Shown: in pieces, positions 1-12,674 of the stretch
Position numbering within the stretch: position 1 is the first letter of the stretch
Layout of the letters: the number at the start of each line of letters is the position of its first letter
DNA from: Benincasa hispida
Taxonomy: Eukaryota > Streptophyta > Magnoliopsida > Cucurbitales > Cucurbitaceae
Length of the DNA: 64,000 bases
Direction of reading: 5' to 3'
Assembly (NCBI RefSeq): GCF_009727055.1
Contig: NC_052354.1
Span: 40,799,905 to 40,863,904, forward strand
Position numbers and translations under genes: made by a program
The notes under the pieces: generated by a model
The model's database searches: none
Seen by the model: only the letters and a program-made list of their open reading frames with translations
What the model was told of the DNA's origin: nothing

Positions 1-1815
1 AGACATTTTTAAAAATTAAAGACCAATATAGAACAATATTCAAAATTCAGAGACCATAATAGTATTTAACCCTAAATTTATTCTTTATCCGTTAGAAATG
101 TCGATCAAAATATTATGTCATTCTACCAATTGAGAAAATAAAAAACTTAACCTGGTATAGAAAACCATTCTTTCATTAATACTCAACCACATAATATTAG
201 TAGACGTATGATTTTATTACTTGAGATATTTTGTGATGTTAGCCTACACAAACATATATAGTTCAATAGTAATTAACATGTACTCATTATTTGAAAGAGA
301 AAAAAACGTTTTTGCATCGTCTCGTTTTTTTATTATAGTTGTAAGCATGATGTAAGAAATTTTCTCCTTCCGTCGGAGGTTGACATACCTTTAGTTTAAT
401 TTTTGTTTTTCTTGGTTTTTTTTTTAAAGGTCTTTGATGTTTTATTCCTTTTTTTAAAAATAAAATATACACTAAATTATTTTCACCTATAATCCAAACT
501 TTATTCAATTGTTGTGTATGAAAAGCTTTAATTATGATATGGAAGCATATGTTCCAATAATATCTATTTCCCTCTTTTAAGTAGTAACCATCAAAGTGGC
601 TTTTCATAAAAGAGAAAATGATGTCAAATTTTTCATCATTATCCTTCCATTTAATGTGAAATATTTTTTATTTTATTTTATTTTATTTTTATTTAAAAAG
701 ACTAGACTTTAATAAATAATGACATTGTGATGGGCTTATTAAATAATAAATTTTATTATGATTATTATTTTCAACTCAATTATGAGAGTTTTGCCACGCT
801 CTTAATATTTAACCATTTTTTTATTGATAAATAAAATAAGAAGAAGTTTAAATTAAGCAAAAGAATATTAATTAATTTTATTTTAAAACCACGCATTTAC
901 ACCCACCGACACTTTTGAAATAACTATTTTCAAAGCCGACAAGTGGAAGACTTTCATTGGTTGAATAAAGTTGAAAAATAAGAGAGAGAAAAAAATAATT
1001 TTGAGACGAAAATGGACAAATATGTCATCGTATTTTTATTTTTAACTAAATATTTTTCTTTTAATTTTCACTTTTTTTTAAGAAACAAAATTAATGTAAT
1101 GCTTATCGCCTTATAATAATTAAGTTAAAATATTGTTTTGATTTTGTATGATAGAGCTTATAATATTTTAGGCTATACATTTACTTTCAATAATTTTTAA
1201 AAACATTTTCTCTAGTTAGTTTATTTATTGTTAACCTTTGAAGTGTCTAAAATATTCCTTATTTTTACTTTTTTAAAAAAAAAAAAATAAAAAAAAAATC
1301 CTTATTTTTACTGAATTTAAAAACAAATTTGGTTCAAGTTAAAGAACTCTAAATTTAAATTCAAAATTTTGAAAGTATTGGAAAAAATTAATACGTGATT
1401 AATAACGTCTATTTTTTAAAGACAAACAATTTAAAATAATTAATAATAAAGTTATAAAGCGTGATTTGTTAGCTTTCTAACTATTGTATCTTTTATTTTC
1501 TAAATTTTGAAAATAGAATTAAAAAAAAAACAATAGAGAAAGATCTTATTGCTCACTTAAAGTGTATATATATATATGTGTCGTATTTTTAATTGTTTTG
1601 AAAATAAGTGTACAATACATATTTTCTTTTAATCTTTTTATTTTTAAAAACATAAAAACGAAAATGGGTCACGACATCAATTTAAATATATTTATTTTAC
1701 ATAGTAATTTTAATTTTTACGTATAAAAAGTATAGCACACTCATATAGGTCTTGAAAGAAAACGGGTTTAAGAAATTCATAGTCGCTTGAAACTTTTCCT
1801 ACATACTTCTTTTGG

Positions 1816-1846
<31 letters not shown>

Positions 1847-1984
1847 TTCAAAAAAGGTGAATGGTAATGAGATCTCAAGAGAAACGATTGATTTTTATTA
1901 GGAATATAGAATAAAATGTTAAAAATGATAGAGAATATTAATAGGTTAAAAATGCTCTAAAATATTGCTAAAATATAGTTATGC
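1..1984. other. AT-rich intergenic DNA
   Basis: No coding region could be supported here. The stretch is very AT-rich with many A and T runs, including a long A run near 1276-1300, and a pure ATT microsatellite at about 1816-1842. Short open frames at 287-607 (minus) lack any recognisable domain or intron structure and are taken as chance. Confidence 0.6.
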
Positions 1985-2505
1985 AATAGGTTTAAATTAT
2001 AATTTTGTTCTTACACTTTGAATTTTATTTTATTTTGGTCTTTAAACTTTTAAAAACATTTGTTTCTGTCCCCGAACTTGATTATTTTGGTCTCTGCTGT
2101 TAATATTGTGTTAAGTAGACGAAATTTGTTTAAGGATGAAATTGCATCTAACATGGGATGAACAAGATAAAAGTGAAGTATTTATCAACAACCAACGTGC
2201 CAAATTAGTGAACAATCAAAATCTTGGACACAAGATAACATCTCCTATCAAAAATCACTTTACCATTAAATTCAATATTGAACCTATATTTCTAGTGTGG
2301 ATAACCTATTTAGCAGCCTAATCATAAAAAAAATGTAAGTTATTTCACCAATATGTTTAAGAGTTAACAAAATCTTAATAGTAGTGACTAAAATAAATAT
2401 TTTTTAAAAATTTATGAACAAAAATAGATATTTTTAAAAGTATAAAAACTAAAATATAATAAAATTTAAAATTTGGAGACTAAAATATGATTTAAATATA
2501 TGTAA
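1985..2505. repeat. MITE-like inverted-repeat element
   Basis: The first ~90 bases and the last ~100 bases of this segment are imperfect inverted copies of each other. Both arms read like 'TTTTGGTCTTTAAACTTTT' and '..TTTTAGTTTTTATACTTTT'. A non-matching middle of about 300 bases lies between them. No protein is encoded; the 61-codon frame at 2136-2321 has no recognisable features. The arrangement fits a small non-autonomous DNA transposon. I could not define exact ends or a target duplication. Confidence 0.5.
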
Positions 2506-2985
2506 TATTACTAAATTTTAGGACATTTACAAAATGTTAATTATATGGTAACTGAATTTCTTAAAATTTGTCACGGGCAGCGTGCTGGGCCGGTTTGTTA
2601 AAATTTAAGATATATGTGGGCCCCACTTCTTTATTTTCTTTTAATTTCAATTTCGTACGTGGCAGGTTGTGGTTTTTTTCTTTTTCTTTTTTGGTTTCTT
2701 TTTTCTCATAAATATTTTTAATAAAAAAATAGATTTTTTAAAATCCTTACACGTATATTTTATTTGTCAACCAACGTGGAAAAAGTTTTTTTATTTCATT
2801 TTTTTAATAAAAAGAAAAAAAGAAAAAAAAGAGAGCATATTAAAAGACTTTAAACAACCGCAATGATTTTTGTGGATTTAAATAACGTTTTCTTCTATGT
2901 TTTTAATTTACTAATTATTTATGTAATAAATTTTGAAAATAAATTAATAGTTAGCCTATTTCAAAAAGAAAATTTTAAAGAAAAT
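2506..2985. other. AT-rich intergenic DNA
   Basis: Contains T-rich and A-rich tracts (about 2670-2835) and no supported gene. The open frame at 2669-2866 consists almost entirely of Phe, Lys and Ile encoded by homopolymer runs and is rejected. Confidence 0.5.
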
Positions 2986-2989
2986 ATTA

Positions 2990-3345
2990 ACTTATACCTT
3001 AAACTTTGGAAGTTGTATTAAAACTCTTTTATCAATTAGTTAAATTCCCAGCTTTTCATAAGCAAATTAAATAAGATTTTTAGTTAAGGTTTTATTTCGT
3101 TCAGACATCAATTCTAATTTAAATAAGTCTACATACATGTAAAATAAATACACAAATTTTTAAGATAATATTAATCAACTTATGACAATTTAGAAGTTAA
3201 ATTAAAACATTTATATATTTTTTTTAAACAAAATCTAAAAGAGAATGTAAATTGATACACTTATGAAAGTTCATGATTTAAATCGTTACAATTATTAGTT
3301 TAGAATTTTAATTGATACAACTTGAAGTTTAAGATATTAAAAAAA
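2990..3345. repeat. MITE-like element of the 'AATTGATACA' family
   Basis: The left side has T-rich sense phrases (ACCTTAAACTTTGGAAGTTG). The right side has their inverse (GATACACTTATGAAAGTTCA, then AATTGATACAACTTGAAG). The same phrases recur inverted around 12036-12600 and in part at 42970-43430 and 27270-27360, which marks a dispersed family. Ends are approximate and no coding capacity is seen. Confidence 0.45.
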
Positions 3346-6300
3346 AAAAAAAAACCTTCTTTTTTAATTTGTTGCTTTTCTTTTACAAATACTATTAATG
3401 ATGGTTGATGTGTTGGGCATTTTCTCTTAAATGGAAGGAGGGAAAGTGACTATACTCTTCTTAGCCTCACTTGATTTGGTTTCATGATAATGTTATCCTA
3501 ACAACTTATAAATAAAAAGTCACCTTCTCTATAAAACATCTATAAATAAGCAACATATCATAAAATATAGTTCATATGAGCATAACTCACCTGTCACTTG
3601 TAATATCGACTTCGAGGTTAGATGTCTAATTTTCCATTTGACACATAAAGTCAAATACACAAAGAAAAAAACACACACACGCATACACATATACACACAA
3701 AATAGTAATACGAGAGAATAGAATCCATCAATAATTATAAATCTTGAAGATAAAGTACAAATTCCACATGAAAATGCACAACTTTTATTATTAGGTAAAA
3801 TTGGTAAGCTTATAAATTTGGTTGTTGTCAATTCGAGCATGACTATCTACGTTAGTGATATTCTCTGGTTACGTCACATTTTCAAGGAGGTGGTGTGCAA
3901 TCACATTTCTCGTGAGGCACTGAGAGTAATGGTACCGCTCACAATCTAGCTCCTAGGGGTTTTAACCGACTCTACTTATCTGTGAATTGGAAAAATTCTT
4001 CCATAGTTAGTCCTATTGTATTTACGGGCGATTTCTTTTCTTTAGTTTTTTAGCCCAATAGATATTTTCTGTTTGATTTATGAATATTTTCTTAAAAAAT
4101 TGATCGTCGCCAATCCGAACATAGCTCATTAAATAAGACACATAATATCATTCCAAAAGTCAATAGTTAAATATAACTCCCACAATTGTAGAGCTTAGAA
4201 AAGAGGGGGGAAAACTTGATTGCTATACAGATGGTTGATGCTTGGAATCTTTTTTAAGTTGATGAAAATGACAAATAAGTGAGTTATATCCTTTAGCCAT
4301 TCTAATTTGGTGTAAATATGAATCCTATAGAACATCTAAATCAATCGAGTAGGTAAAATATTACCAATTCATATAACTTTTCTTTTTTTTTGGTTGCTAT
4401 TAAAATTTGGTAAAACTTTCTACTAATTTAATTATAGGTATGCATAGCTTTTCAAAATAAAACAAAAAATTATCTATACGTGTCGATAGGAGTGAACACC
4501 ATAAATTATGTAGAATCATATTTCAAAATTCATAAATTTATGATGAACTTGGAGTTGACCTTCGAAGGTTAAAAGTGATTTATAAAAATATAACCTTTTT
4601 CTTTGTGTTTGACATAAAGAATGGTTAGTAAATCTATTAAAATCACTTTGAAAACATACATTTATTAACTAACTTTTAGATTTGGATAAACTTAGATGTC
4701 ATTTTTAATAAAAATTTTAATTTTCAATTATACCATATTGATTTTCTTTAAAATAAAATAAAGCTATTAGAGCAAACAAAATATAATGCTTTAAACAATT
4801 ATTTAAAAATTTATAAATTATAAAAAAAAAATGCATTTTTAGGTTATTTTAGTTATTATATATAAAATACAATAATTTAATATTTACCAAACATAGTAAC
4901 CAACTTGTAAAGCTATCTTTCTAAAATCACAATTAACATCAATTAATCTAAAAGCGGTAGCAATCCCAAACTATACCTTAATCATTTTTAAAAAAAATTT
5001 AAGATTTAAGAATTAAACAGAAACATCGGTTAAAGTTGAGAGTTTTGATAGAACGTAAACAATCTATTATAGAGAAAGCAAGGAGAAATGTGATGCCTCT
5101 CATTTGTTGATAATTACCTATCAAAATTTTAGAGAAAAATCACATCCAATTTTAGTTTAAGTTCAAGTTAAAGTGACATTTACCAAAATTTCTTGGCCTA
5201 CTCTTATGCGATTCTAAAAGAATTGTTAAAAGTTTACATTCCTAGTATTGGATGCATCTCACCTAACTCCCAGAAAATTCTTTGCTTCTTTATGTTGTTT
5301 TGTTAATGTCAATCTCATCTTAACACTTAATCTCTTCTACAATTCCCAATTTTAAATTGATCAAGGATGTTACATCCAAAATCCTAAAAGTATAATATTA
5401 TTACTATATATCTTACTCAAGAAATTCCGTTTAAAAGAAGAAAAAAAACTCACGAACAAAAGAGAATAGTACAAAAAAATAAAGATAAAAGTGTAAATCT
5501 TGAAATCTAAATACCAAATTGAAACAAACCTCAAATTGTAAGGATAAAATTGTAACGTTTTAAAACCTAGATAATAAATTGAAACCAAGCTCAAAACTTA
5601 AGGACTGAATGTATAACATTTTAAAATTTAAGTGCGGAACAAAAATTAGACCCGAAACTTACGGACCAAAAAAGTATTTTGAGATTACAATAGAAAACTT
5701 CTTATAACAACTAATAAATAAAAATTAAAAGACTAAGAAACATAATGTTTTATGTGTCCAAATATATGATGTTTTAGCTTTGTGTTCCATTTGAATTTAA
5801 TTTTAGGAAAAAAAATAATAAGTTGAACAAGTCAATGAATAATTATCTTAATTGCAGAATGGAATTATAAATCCTCCATTGTCTACAATAAGAAGTTTGG
5901 AACTCCATTCATTGTGTTGACATTAGCAATGTCTTCTATAGGAGAACTATTCATTTCCTTTAGAAAATACTAAGAAAAAAGAATTACATATCGCTTTCTA
6001 ATGGTAAAATCATCCTTCTTTATGTAACCAAATTTGGACATTGCATGTATCTTGCAATTGATGAAGTTGAGAACTTTAGTTTGCTATAAAACTATAGCAT
6101 TCGAACGATATTTCTCAATTTACTCGAGCATGAACAAATATGTTTCTTGACCTCGAATGATGTTACACACTATTAGAACCCAACTATCATGATGCTTGCA
6201 ACTCATGAAAGAAATCGACCACTTAGGAGGTGCCAAGATGTGGATTAAGTATCTTAAGCCGTGGATTATGTAATGTCCAAGATTCCTACTATTTCTTGAT

Positions 6301-6660
6301 TTGTGGTGTCATCCTTGCATAGAGTCATGTTAACCTTCTTTGTATAGTTTCATTTTTATCATATGCCCCATATGTAGGGTGGCCTAGGAATTTTTTTAAG
6401 AGACGAGCAAAGAGATAACATGTTGAAATAGCCTAAGTTGATATGCAGGGACAAACTCTCCTATGCAGCACAAGATAAGTAGTTGGTGTGGTCAAGTTGT
6501 AGAGAATGTAGGGCCACTCCTAAGAGAGATGGCTCATCTCCCGAACTAAATCTTGACAATTGCAAGTCTTCAGAGGAGCTATTGGATTCATCATCATGAT
6601 CATTGGAATGAAGAGGATTTGAGGACTTTCCTTCTAAGGAAAAAGTGCGAACTTATTTTC
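3346..6660. other. Intergenic DNA with degenerate repeats
   Basis: No gene could be supported. The stretch 5355-5690 consists of repeated phrases such as 'AAATTGAAACAA' and 'CTTAAGGACTGAAT', the same wording as the MITE at 25398-25861, so it is probably a decayed relative. The segment 5850-6650 is less AT-rich but gives no credible reading frame on either strand. Confidence 0.5.
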
Positions 6661-7045
6661 TGTGACGCCTAAGTTTAGGAGGGAGACATAAATGAACCGA
6701 GATCACATCTGAATGAGAAGAATTTTGAGAACATGAAAGTATGGTTAGGAAAAGTTTAAAAGAATTTAATGCCACTATCTATGCCAACAAAGTGCATCTT
6801 CCTTTTTGGTGGTTCAATCATAGAAACTCCAAAGTTAAGCGTGCTTAACTTGGAGTAATTCTATGTTGGGTGACCTCCTAGGAATTTTCCTTGGATGTAG
6901 GTGAGTGGGGACAAAACATGGTGAAAAGACCCGTGTTAGTTTGTGGGGAGACACTCTTAGAAGTATCAAGACAAGCAAGGATCACGTTGCCATGCCGTAA
7001 GGGATGTTGGGAGTTGTCGGCGCCATCAGGTACCGAATTCAGGTT
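6661..7045 (+). mobile_element. Cassandra-type TRIM LTR with 5S-rRNA-like promoter
   Basis: The segment starts TGTGACGCC and contains a clear relative of the 5S rRNA internal promoter. AAGTTAAGCGTGCTT lies at about 6832-6846 (A box), a GGAGTA intermediate element follows, and GGGTGACCTCCTAGGAA lies at about 6868-6884 (C box). Downstream comes GTGGGGACAAAACATG, then GAAAAGACCCGTGTTAG at about 6924-6940, phrases I associate with Cassandra LTRs. Cassandra elements are short non-coding retrotransposons whose LTRs carry a Pol III 5S promoter. The first ~160 bases are not 5S-like. The 3' edge is blurred: 7019-7045 looks like a decayed LTR end plus primer-binding site. No second LTR was found, so this is a solo or truncated copy. 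Confidence 0.75.
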
Positions 7046-7898
7046 TAGATCATGGGCATTAAGATTAAGAAAAGGGTTTAAGAAGCAAAAAAAACTCACG
7101 GGAGCTTAAATAGTGAGTTATCGTTCAAACCCAAACTTGACAAAACCTTCTCTCCCAAATAGGAGGAGAGATAAAAGAGACGGATAGAGAAATTATATTT
7201 TTAAACTCGCACAAGATTGGCATTGTAGTTTACAAATATAACAATGGCAACCAAAAAACTTTAATGCACCTGCACAGACTCTCACCCCAAATGAAGTTAG
7301 GCTTAAGAAACCAAAAACACTCTTAACCCAACTCAACTCAGACCCAAATGCCCCCTTAGTCATCTACTAATCCAATTATAACCTCCTCTCTCTTCCCTTT
7401 GCTCGTATAGTCTGCACTTTACGAGCAACCTGCACTCCACTCAAAACATTATCAATTTAGACATAATCATACTTTATAGAATATAAAGTCTCCCAAGGAA
7501 AACATTCCTTTCCCCCAAGGAGAGATTCCTCCATATGGGACCCAATTCCAATTTGCTTCCTATTCAACAGAAAGACATTAGGAAAGGAGAATCATTGAAG
7601 TATAATGGATGCAAGAACTATTCAAGGAAAAATCTCAATACACCCACCACATAATGACACAACATCTAACTGGAGCATTGGGTAGGCTTCACTGACACCA
7701 TAATTTAGAGGTGTTGGCTTCTTAGGATGATGCAAGTATGGTCTCTTGCAATTCAACAAAAAAAATGCTTACAATGATTATGGATGACAGTTCTGGAGAT
7801 TTTGCTTAAAATGATCAATGAGAATAGAAAATCAAATAGAAGAAATAAATCTTTGCCAAACAAACTGTAACCTCAAATTTTTGCTGTAAATTGTTATC
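7046..7898. other. Intergenic region downstream of HDDC2
   Basis: No supported gene. This is the 3' flank of the minus-strand HDDC2 gene and would include its 3' UTR just below position 7899. The sequence is of moderate composition with no clear repeats. Confidence 0.5.
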
Positions 7899-10800
7899 TT
7901 AATTCTCTGAAATTTTGGTTGTTGCGCCGTCATTGACGTCCCTTCTTCTCCTTGATACTATTTCAGATGCCCAAGCTCGTCCCAGTTCTGTCTGAAACTT
8001 TCCTGCATGAAGATAAGTGGAATAAATGTGTGATTGGCATGTCCAAGTGCTAATAGATGACTTGGGACAAGAAGTGCTTTGACCAATTAAAAGTACTTTT
8101 CAAAATGGATAAAATGCAGCTGAAGCAGTTTTAGAGAACGAGGTTTCACTAACTTGTTCCCGAAGTGCTTATATAATAAATGCTTCACTTCAATCCACCT
8201 TTTTTCAAAAGACGTGCCAAACACACAATAAAGAAAAGACAAAATAAGAGAAATAAATGTACCCGCAGTTGACTGAAAAAACTCGTCCAAATCCTTTCCT
8301 TGCTCTGCACACAGACAAATAACTTTGATTACCTTCAACAGTTGTATTTAGCATGGTAAGAGATCTTAATAAGAATAATTATTTAAGAATAAAATGATCT
8401 AATAACCCTATTGAAAGTTTTAGAGGAAATATTAGTTCCAAGAACTATGCAAGTCCAGTAGGAAACAGAAATATCGTGACAAGACAAGTATTCCTTGCAA
8501 TATCCCCCAAGATCTATTTGTGATACTCATTTAATGAATTGTGATGACCTTTTTTTCCGTTCTTCTTTGTTTGATTTTAGCATCCTTTTCTTAGTTCCCA
8601 TATCCTAGTCAGGGCTATCAACCAATTCATTCCTCTTTTTTGCTCTTGCCTTCTTAACCTGGTAAGACGAATTCGGTTACTTCTTTCTTGTTCTTCTCAA
8701 CCATATTTCCAAGTGATCTCTGACAATTGATTGAGCTCTTGCCTCTTTGTTGTGCGCTTCAATAATTATGTGTAAGTCAAGGTTCTCGGTCTTTTAATCT
8801 CTCAGAGGCATCAGCACTAACTGGTTAGTTTGTTCTTTCTTAAGTTGCCTATCTTGGTCTGTTAGTTCCTCTCTTTGATGCTAAGGTTTTCCTTCCTCGC
8901 TCGAGCTGGAAACTTGTGAATAAGGTCTCCTTCAAGGGTGATGATTGTCAGTCTTCTGTTTTTTTACAATGCCATTTTTATTAGTTTTAGAGACTGGACT
9001 TTGGAGTTGGTCTCGGTGGGAATGAAAATGTACTAGTGTGCTACCTTAACATACGGAAATAAATTTATTGACAAGTGCACGTATAAGTTGCTTGCTATGT
9101 TTCAAAGTACAAGATAAACATTCCTGTCGTTCTTAGCTAAGACTCTTGATAGTTCAACAAATTTGGGAAACAAAACCTACCCTTTCTCCTTAGTTTTTGT
9201 GATTCTTGATGGACGCAGTTTATGAGATGAACCGGCTATAAACATGAAGGGGAAAGAGAATAAAATTATCAACCTCCTGAACTCAATTTAATGAACTTTC
9301 AGTAGTTTACCTAGTTTCTTAAAAAGTTTATGTTTCGATTACGTATCACTAAGTTTCTGAGGCAATTTTGCAAGCATGTAATCTAATCATGGAACTTTGT
9401 CAATAGGATTTCAAGATTTCTGCAAACCGTTGTTACTTTGTCGAACAAATGTCAACAAGATTTGTACTTTCCTCCTCTCATATTTAACCTTTCAAATTTG
9501 ACATATGCTATCCATTAAAGAAAGCATCTGCTTTTGAGAAATAAGTCTAACAAGTAAAAAATGTATGAAAATAGATATCAGGAAAAGAAGACTGACCATT
9601 TTCATACTCTAAAGCTTGAAGTATCATCTCCAACTGAACAAGCCATGAAAGGTAAATATAGGTTAACCGTTATGCACAGAAAACAAAAAAGTTCTTTGCT
9701 GTCGAGCATAATTCCCAAATAAAACTATCGTGTATACTCCCTGGTCAAACTGTTAAATACATTTCCACAATGCTCAAAGCCTCAATCGGGACACTAAAAA
9801 TATCTTATTCTACCCCATTTTTCTCACAAATTTTCATCAACCAACTACTGCTACAGTTACCTGCTGCTTCTTTATCCATTATAGGCTATGCAATAACTTC
9901 ATTATTTACTCCCAAATCCCAATAACAATCAGCTGAGAAAGATGATAACTTATTTATCTTAACATGTCAATTTATAGAATTTAAATATTTGACTATAAGT
10001 GATAAAATTATTGTTTACAGTGCATGCAGCTTATGTGCAAGATGCTTGTTTGAAAGAACTACAAAAAGACAACATCATCGGGGTCAAGCATGAGCAAACA
10101 TTAAACATGGAGCTTAGTTATGTAACTTGCTAAGTTAGATAGTTTATTACCTTATCAAGATCCTTCACAATTTTAGCTTCTGGTGAACTGTTATTTTCAT
10201 AGTCCATCCACAATTCACCGATTTCCTTGGCTGCAGTTTTCACACATTTTAAAAAGGTCTTGACAGCCAAAACATGATATGTGCAGGAAAAATATATCTT
10301 GACCATTGGGAATGAAAATCAAAATAAATGATTGGATGTGCATACCTCTCAACCCACCACCAAGCAATTTGCACATGTGGTCTAATGCTTCTTGTTCTCG
10401 TCTAATCTTTTCCGACTTTGAAATCCCATCAAATGGGGTAATGTCACCAACAATTGCTGTTGGTAAAAGTCATGGACAAATTTCATTTAATAACAGCATT
10501 CCAACAATACAGGATGAATATGGTTGAATACTTGAATGCCTACAGAATACTTGAAATAGATTGACTTCTCGTCCTTTCCGAGGCTATATATTGATCTAGT
10601 CTTTCAATGTTACACTTTTAGGGAAACTATCAAACGGTTAGAAATCAGAATTCCAGTTCAAAGAAACCTAAGACCCCTTGAACATGAAATTTGTTTCAGA
10701 AAAACATATAAGCAATAATATCTAAATCATCCTAACCCAACATTAGATAAAAGATGTTATTATTGTCTCTTGTAAGGATAAGTTCAAGTCCAAATGACAT

Positions 10801-11655
10801 TGAAACATAAAATAACAAAGGAAGGGACAAGAAAGTATATCTCACCTTCTGCAATGTCATGTACAATTGCCATTTTTATACACCTGAAGATATACATAAA
10901 TACAGTATCAAAACACCTTCCACACACCTCTACAAGGGGCCAAAAATAACGATAAAGAATGAAGAATGAAACATATCATAAGAGCTGAACAATAAAACGT
11001 TAGGAATAACAAACTTGTCTCTATCGACGCCCGGAATATCCGAACTAATGAGTGCCATTATTCCCATTCGGTACATATGATCTGCTATGGATTCCGGATC
11101 CTTAACTCTCCTCTGAACCCATCCAGTTCTTTTCGTAGTCTAATTCAGATTGAAATAAAATAGCATGAACAAACAACACTTGAAAACTTGAAAATAAATA
11201 ACAAGAACTAGATTACCGTTTGGTTTAATAGGAGTCAAGCTATGAATGAATAAAGGGGAATTCAGACATTAACGTTTAAATAGAAAATCGAGAATGAACT
11301 TCATCCACTGTTTTGGAAGCTATAGAAATACAGAAAACTCGACAGTGTTCACCCCACATGCTTATAAACCCTAAAAAAATTTCATTACTCCGCTAACTCT
11401 GGTTCCATTCCATTTTTTTTCTTTTACCCCTTTTGCTATCATTTCTAGCGAAGATGTACACATCAAAAAACTTGAAACTAGAGTGTGAATTGTTGGAAAG
11501 GCAGCATTTAAGGTTACCTTGAGGCGCTGACAGAGGGTGAGAAAATCAATAGCGGAAGAAGCTGAAGCTGGTATGTCAGTGGAAGGAGGAAGAGGATTAA
11601 GAGCAGCTCCGCCGTGGAGGGGCGGCGAAGAGGACGGAGCTTCTTCAGTTGCCAT
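7899..11655 (-). CDS. HDDC2-like HD-domain 5'-deoxynucleotidase
   Basis: Eight exons join in one frame: 11655-11518, 11139-11015, 10883-10846, 10456-10346, 10230-10151, 9633-9597, 8304-8263 and 8002-7899. They give 675 bp, or 224 aa plus stop, with GT-AG at every junction. The family (YfbR/HDDC2) hydrolyses deoxynucleoside 5'-monophosphates using a divalent metal. The metal-site residues are visible: H67 (IADHMYRM), H96-D97 (AIVHDIAE), E100 and D105, and an Asp in VKDLDK (D161/D163). The N-terminal ~30 residues are Ser/Pro/Ala-rich and variable, and the core starts at SAIDFL. The C-terminus is basic (SRRRRD) and then polar. Length is normal for plant homologues. The chosen ATG is the only one in frame ahead of the conserved core. 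The gene looks intact, and its longest intron (8305-9596) holds no recognised element. Confidence 0.93.
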
Positions 11656-12035
11656 AAATGAAGGAGGTGATTTGAGAGGAAGACTGAGATTGAAACGAAG
11701 TTGTCGGCTGGGTGAAGAAGAAACGTAATGGAGCTCAACTCCGTGTTCCGTACACCTTGAGATCTTTGCAAACTAATTTTATTGCTTTCAGAAACTTTTG
11801 ATAATGAAGTAGTAACACGCTTTAAATATTTAATTTCTATCGTAAAAATTAAGTCATATATCAATTAAAATCTTAAAATAATTTGGAGAATTTAAACATT
11901 GATAGATACTTATCGACTTCTGTCCGCTTCTATAAATAAAATATTAAAATTTAACTGTTATGTGTAAATAATTTATCTTATTTTTCTATTTTGTGTAAAT
12001 AGTTTATTTTAATTTTTCTATTTTTGAAAATCCTT
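11656..12035. other. Upstream flank of HDDC2
   Basis: This is the 5' side of the minus-strand HDDC2 gene. The first ~100 bases (11656-11760) are mixed in composition, as expected of a 5' UTR; beyond that the sequence is AT-rich. I cannot name a specific TATA box with confidence. Confidence 0.35.
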
Positions 12036-12600
12036 CCACTAATAATTATATCAATTTAAACTATAAACTGTGGAGGTTTAATTAATTTCAACTTCAAATT
12101 AATAATCGTATTAATTTAAACTTTTAACTTTCATAAATATATCAATTTAGATCTCTAACTTTCACAAATGTATCAATCTACATTTAGTGTGAAAATATCA
12201 CACAAAATATATAATGTTTTCAATTAAACTTAAAAATTATCATAACTGGGTCGATTTATAACCTTTTAATAGGATTATATTTCAAAATCGTCCATGCATA
12301 AATTCTCATATGTATAGACCTCTACAAATGTCGATATAAGAAAATTGACGATTATAATTTGAATGGACAATTTTCAAATAAATCTTAATTGAGAGTCCAC
12401 ACTTATTCCCTTATGTGAGTTTAGAGGTTTAATCGATATAATTACGAGTTTCACACGATGTCTATTCAAATAAAACATAATGAATAATTTAAATTGATAT
12501 GCTTATGAAAGTTAAAGGTCTAAATTGATACAACTAGTAGTTTAGAGTTTAAATTGACGCAACCCCAAAATTCAATGATATGTATTGATATTGCCCAAGA
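12036..12600. repeat. MITE-like inverted-repeat element
   Basis: The left arm (to about 12190) repeats phrases such as TATCAATTTAAACT and CTTTCATAAATATATCAATT. The right arm (about 12490-12600) is their inverse (AATTGATATGCTTATGAAAG, TAGAGTTTAAATTGACGCAA). The outer arms are over 100 bases each. This family has further copies or fragments at 2990-3345, 27270-27360 and 42970-43430. No coding capacity is seen. Confidence 0.55.
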
Positions 12601-12674
12601 TTTAATCGAATTGTTATCTATATGGATTAATAAACTAATCATGGATCAAATATGTTTGAAAGTAGACATTACAT

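Noticed and set aside
6824..6890. A genuine 5S rRNA gene
   Set aside because: Only the internal promoter part resembles 5S, with many substitutions, and the flanks match a Cassandra LTR; the 5S 5' and 3' ends are missing.
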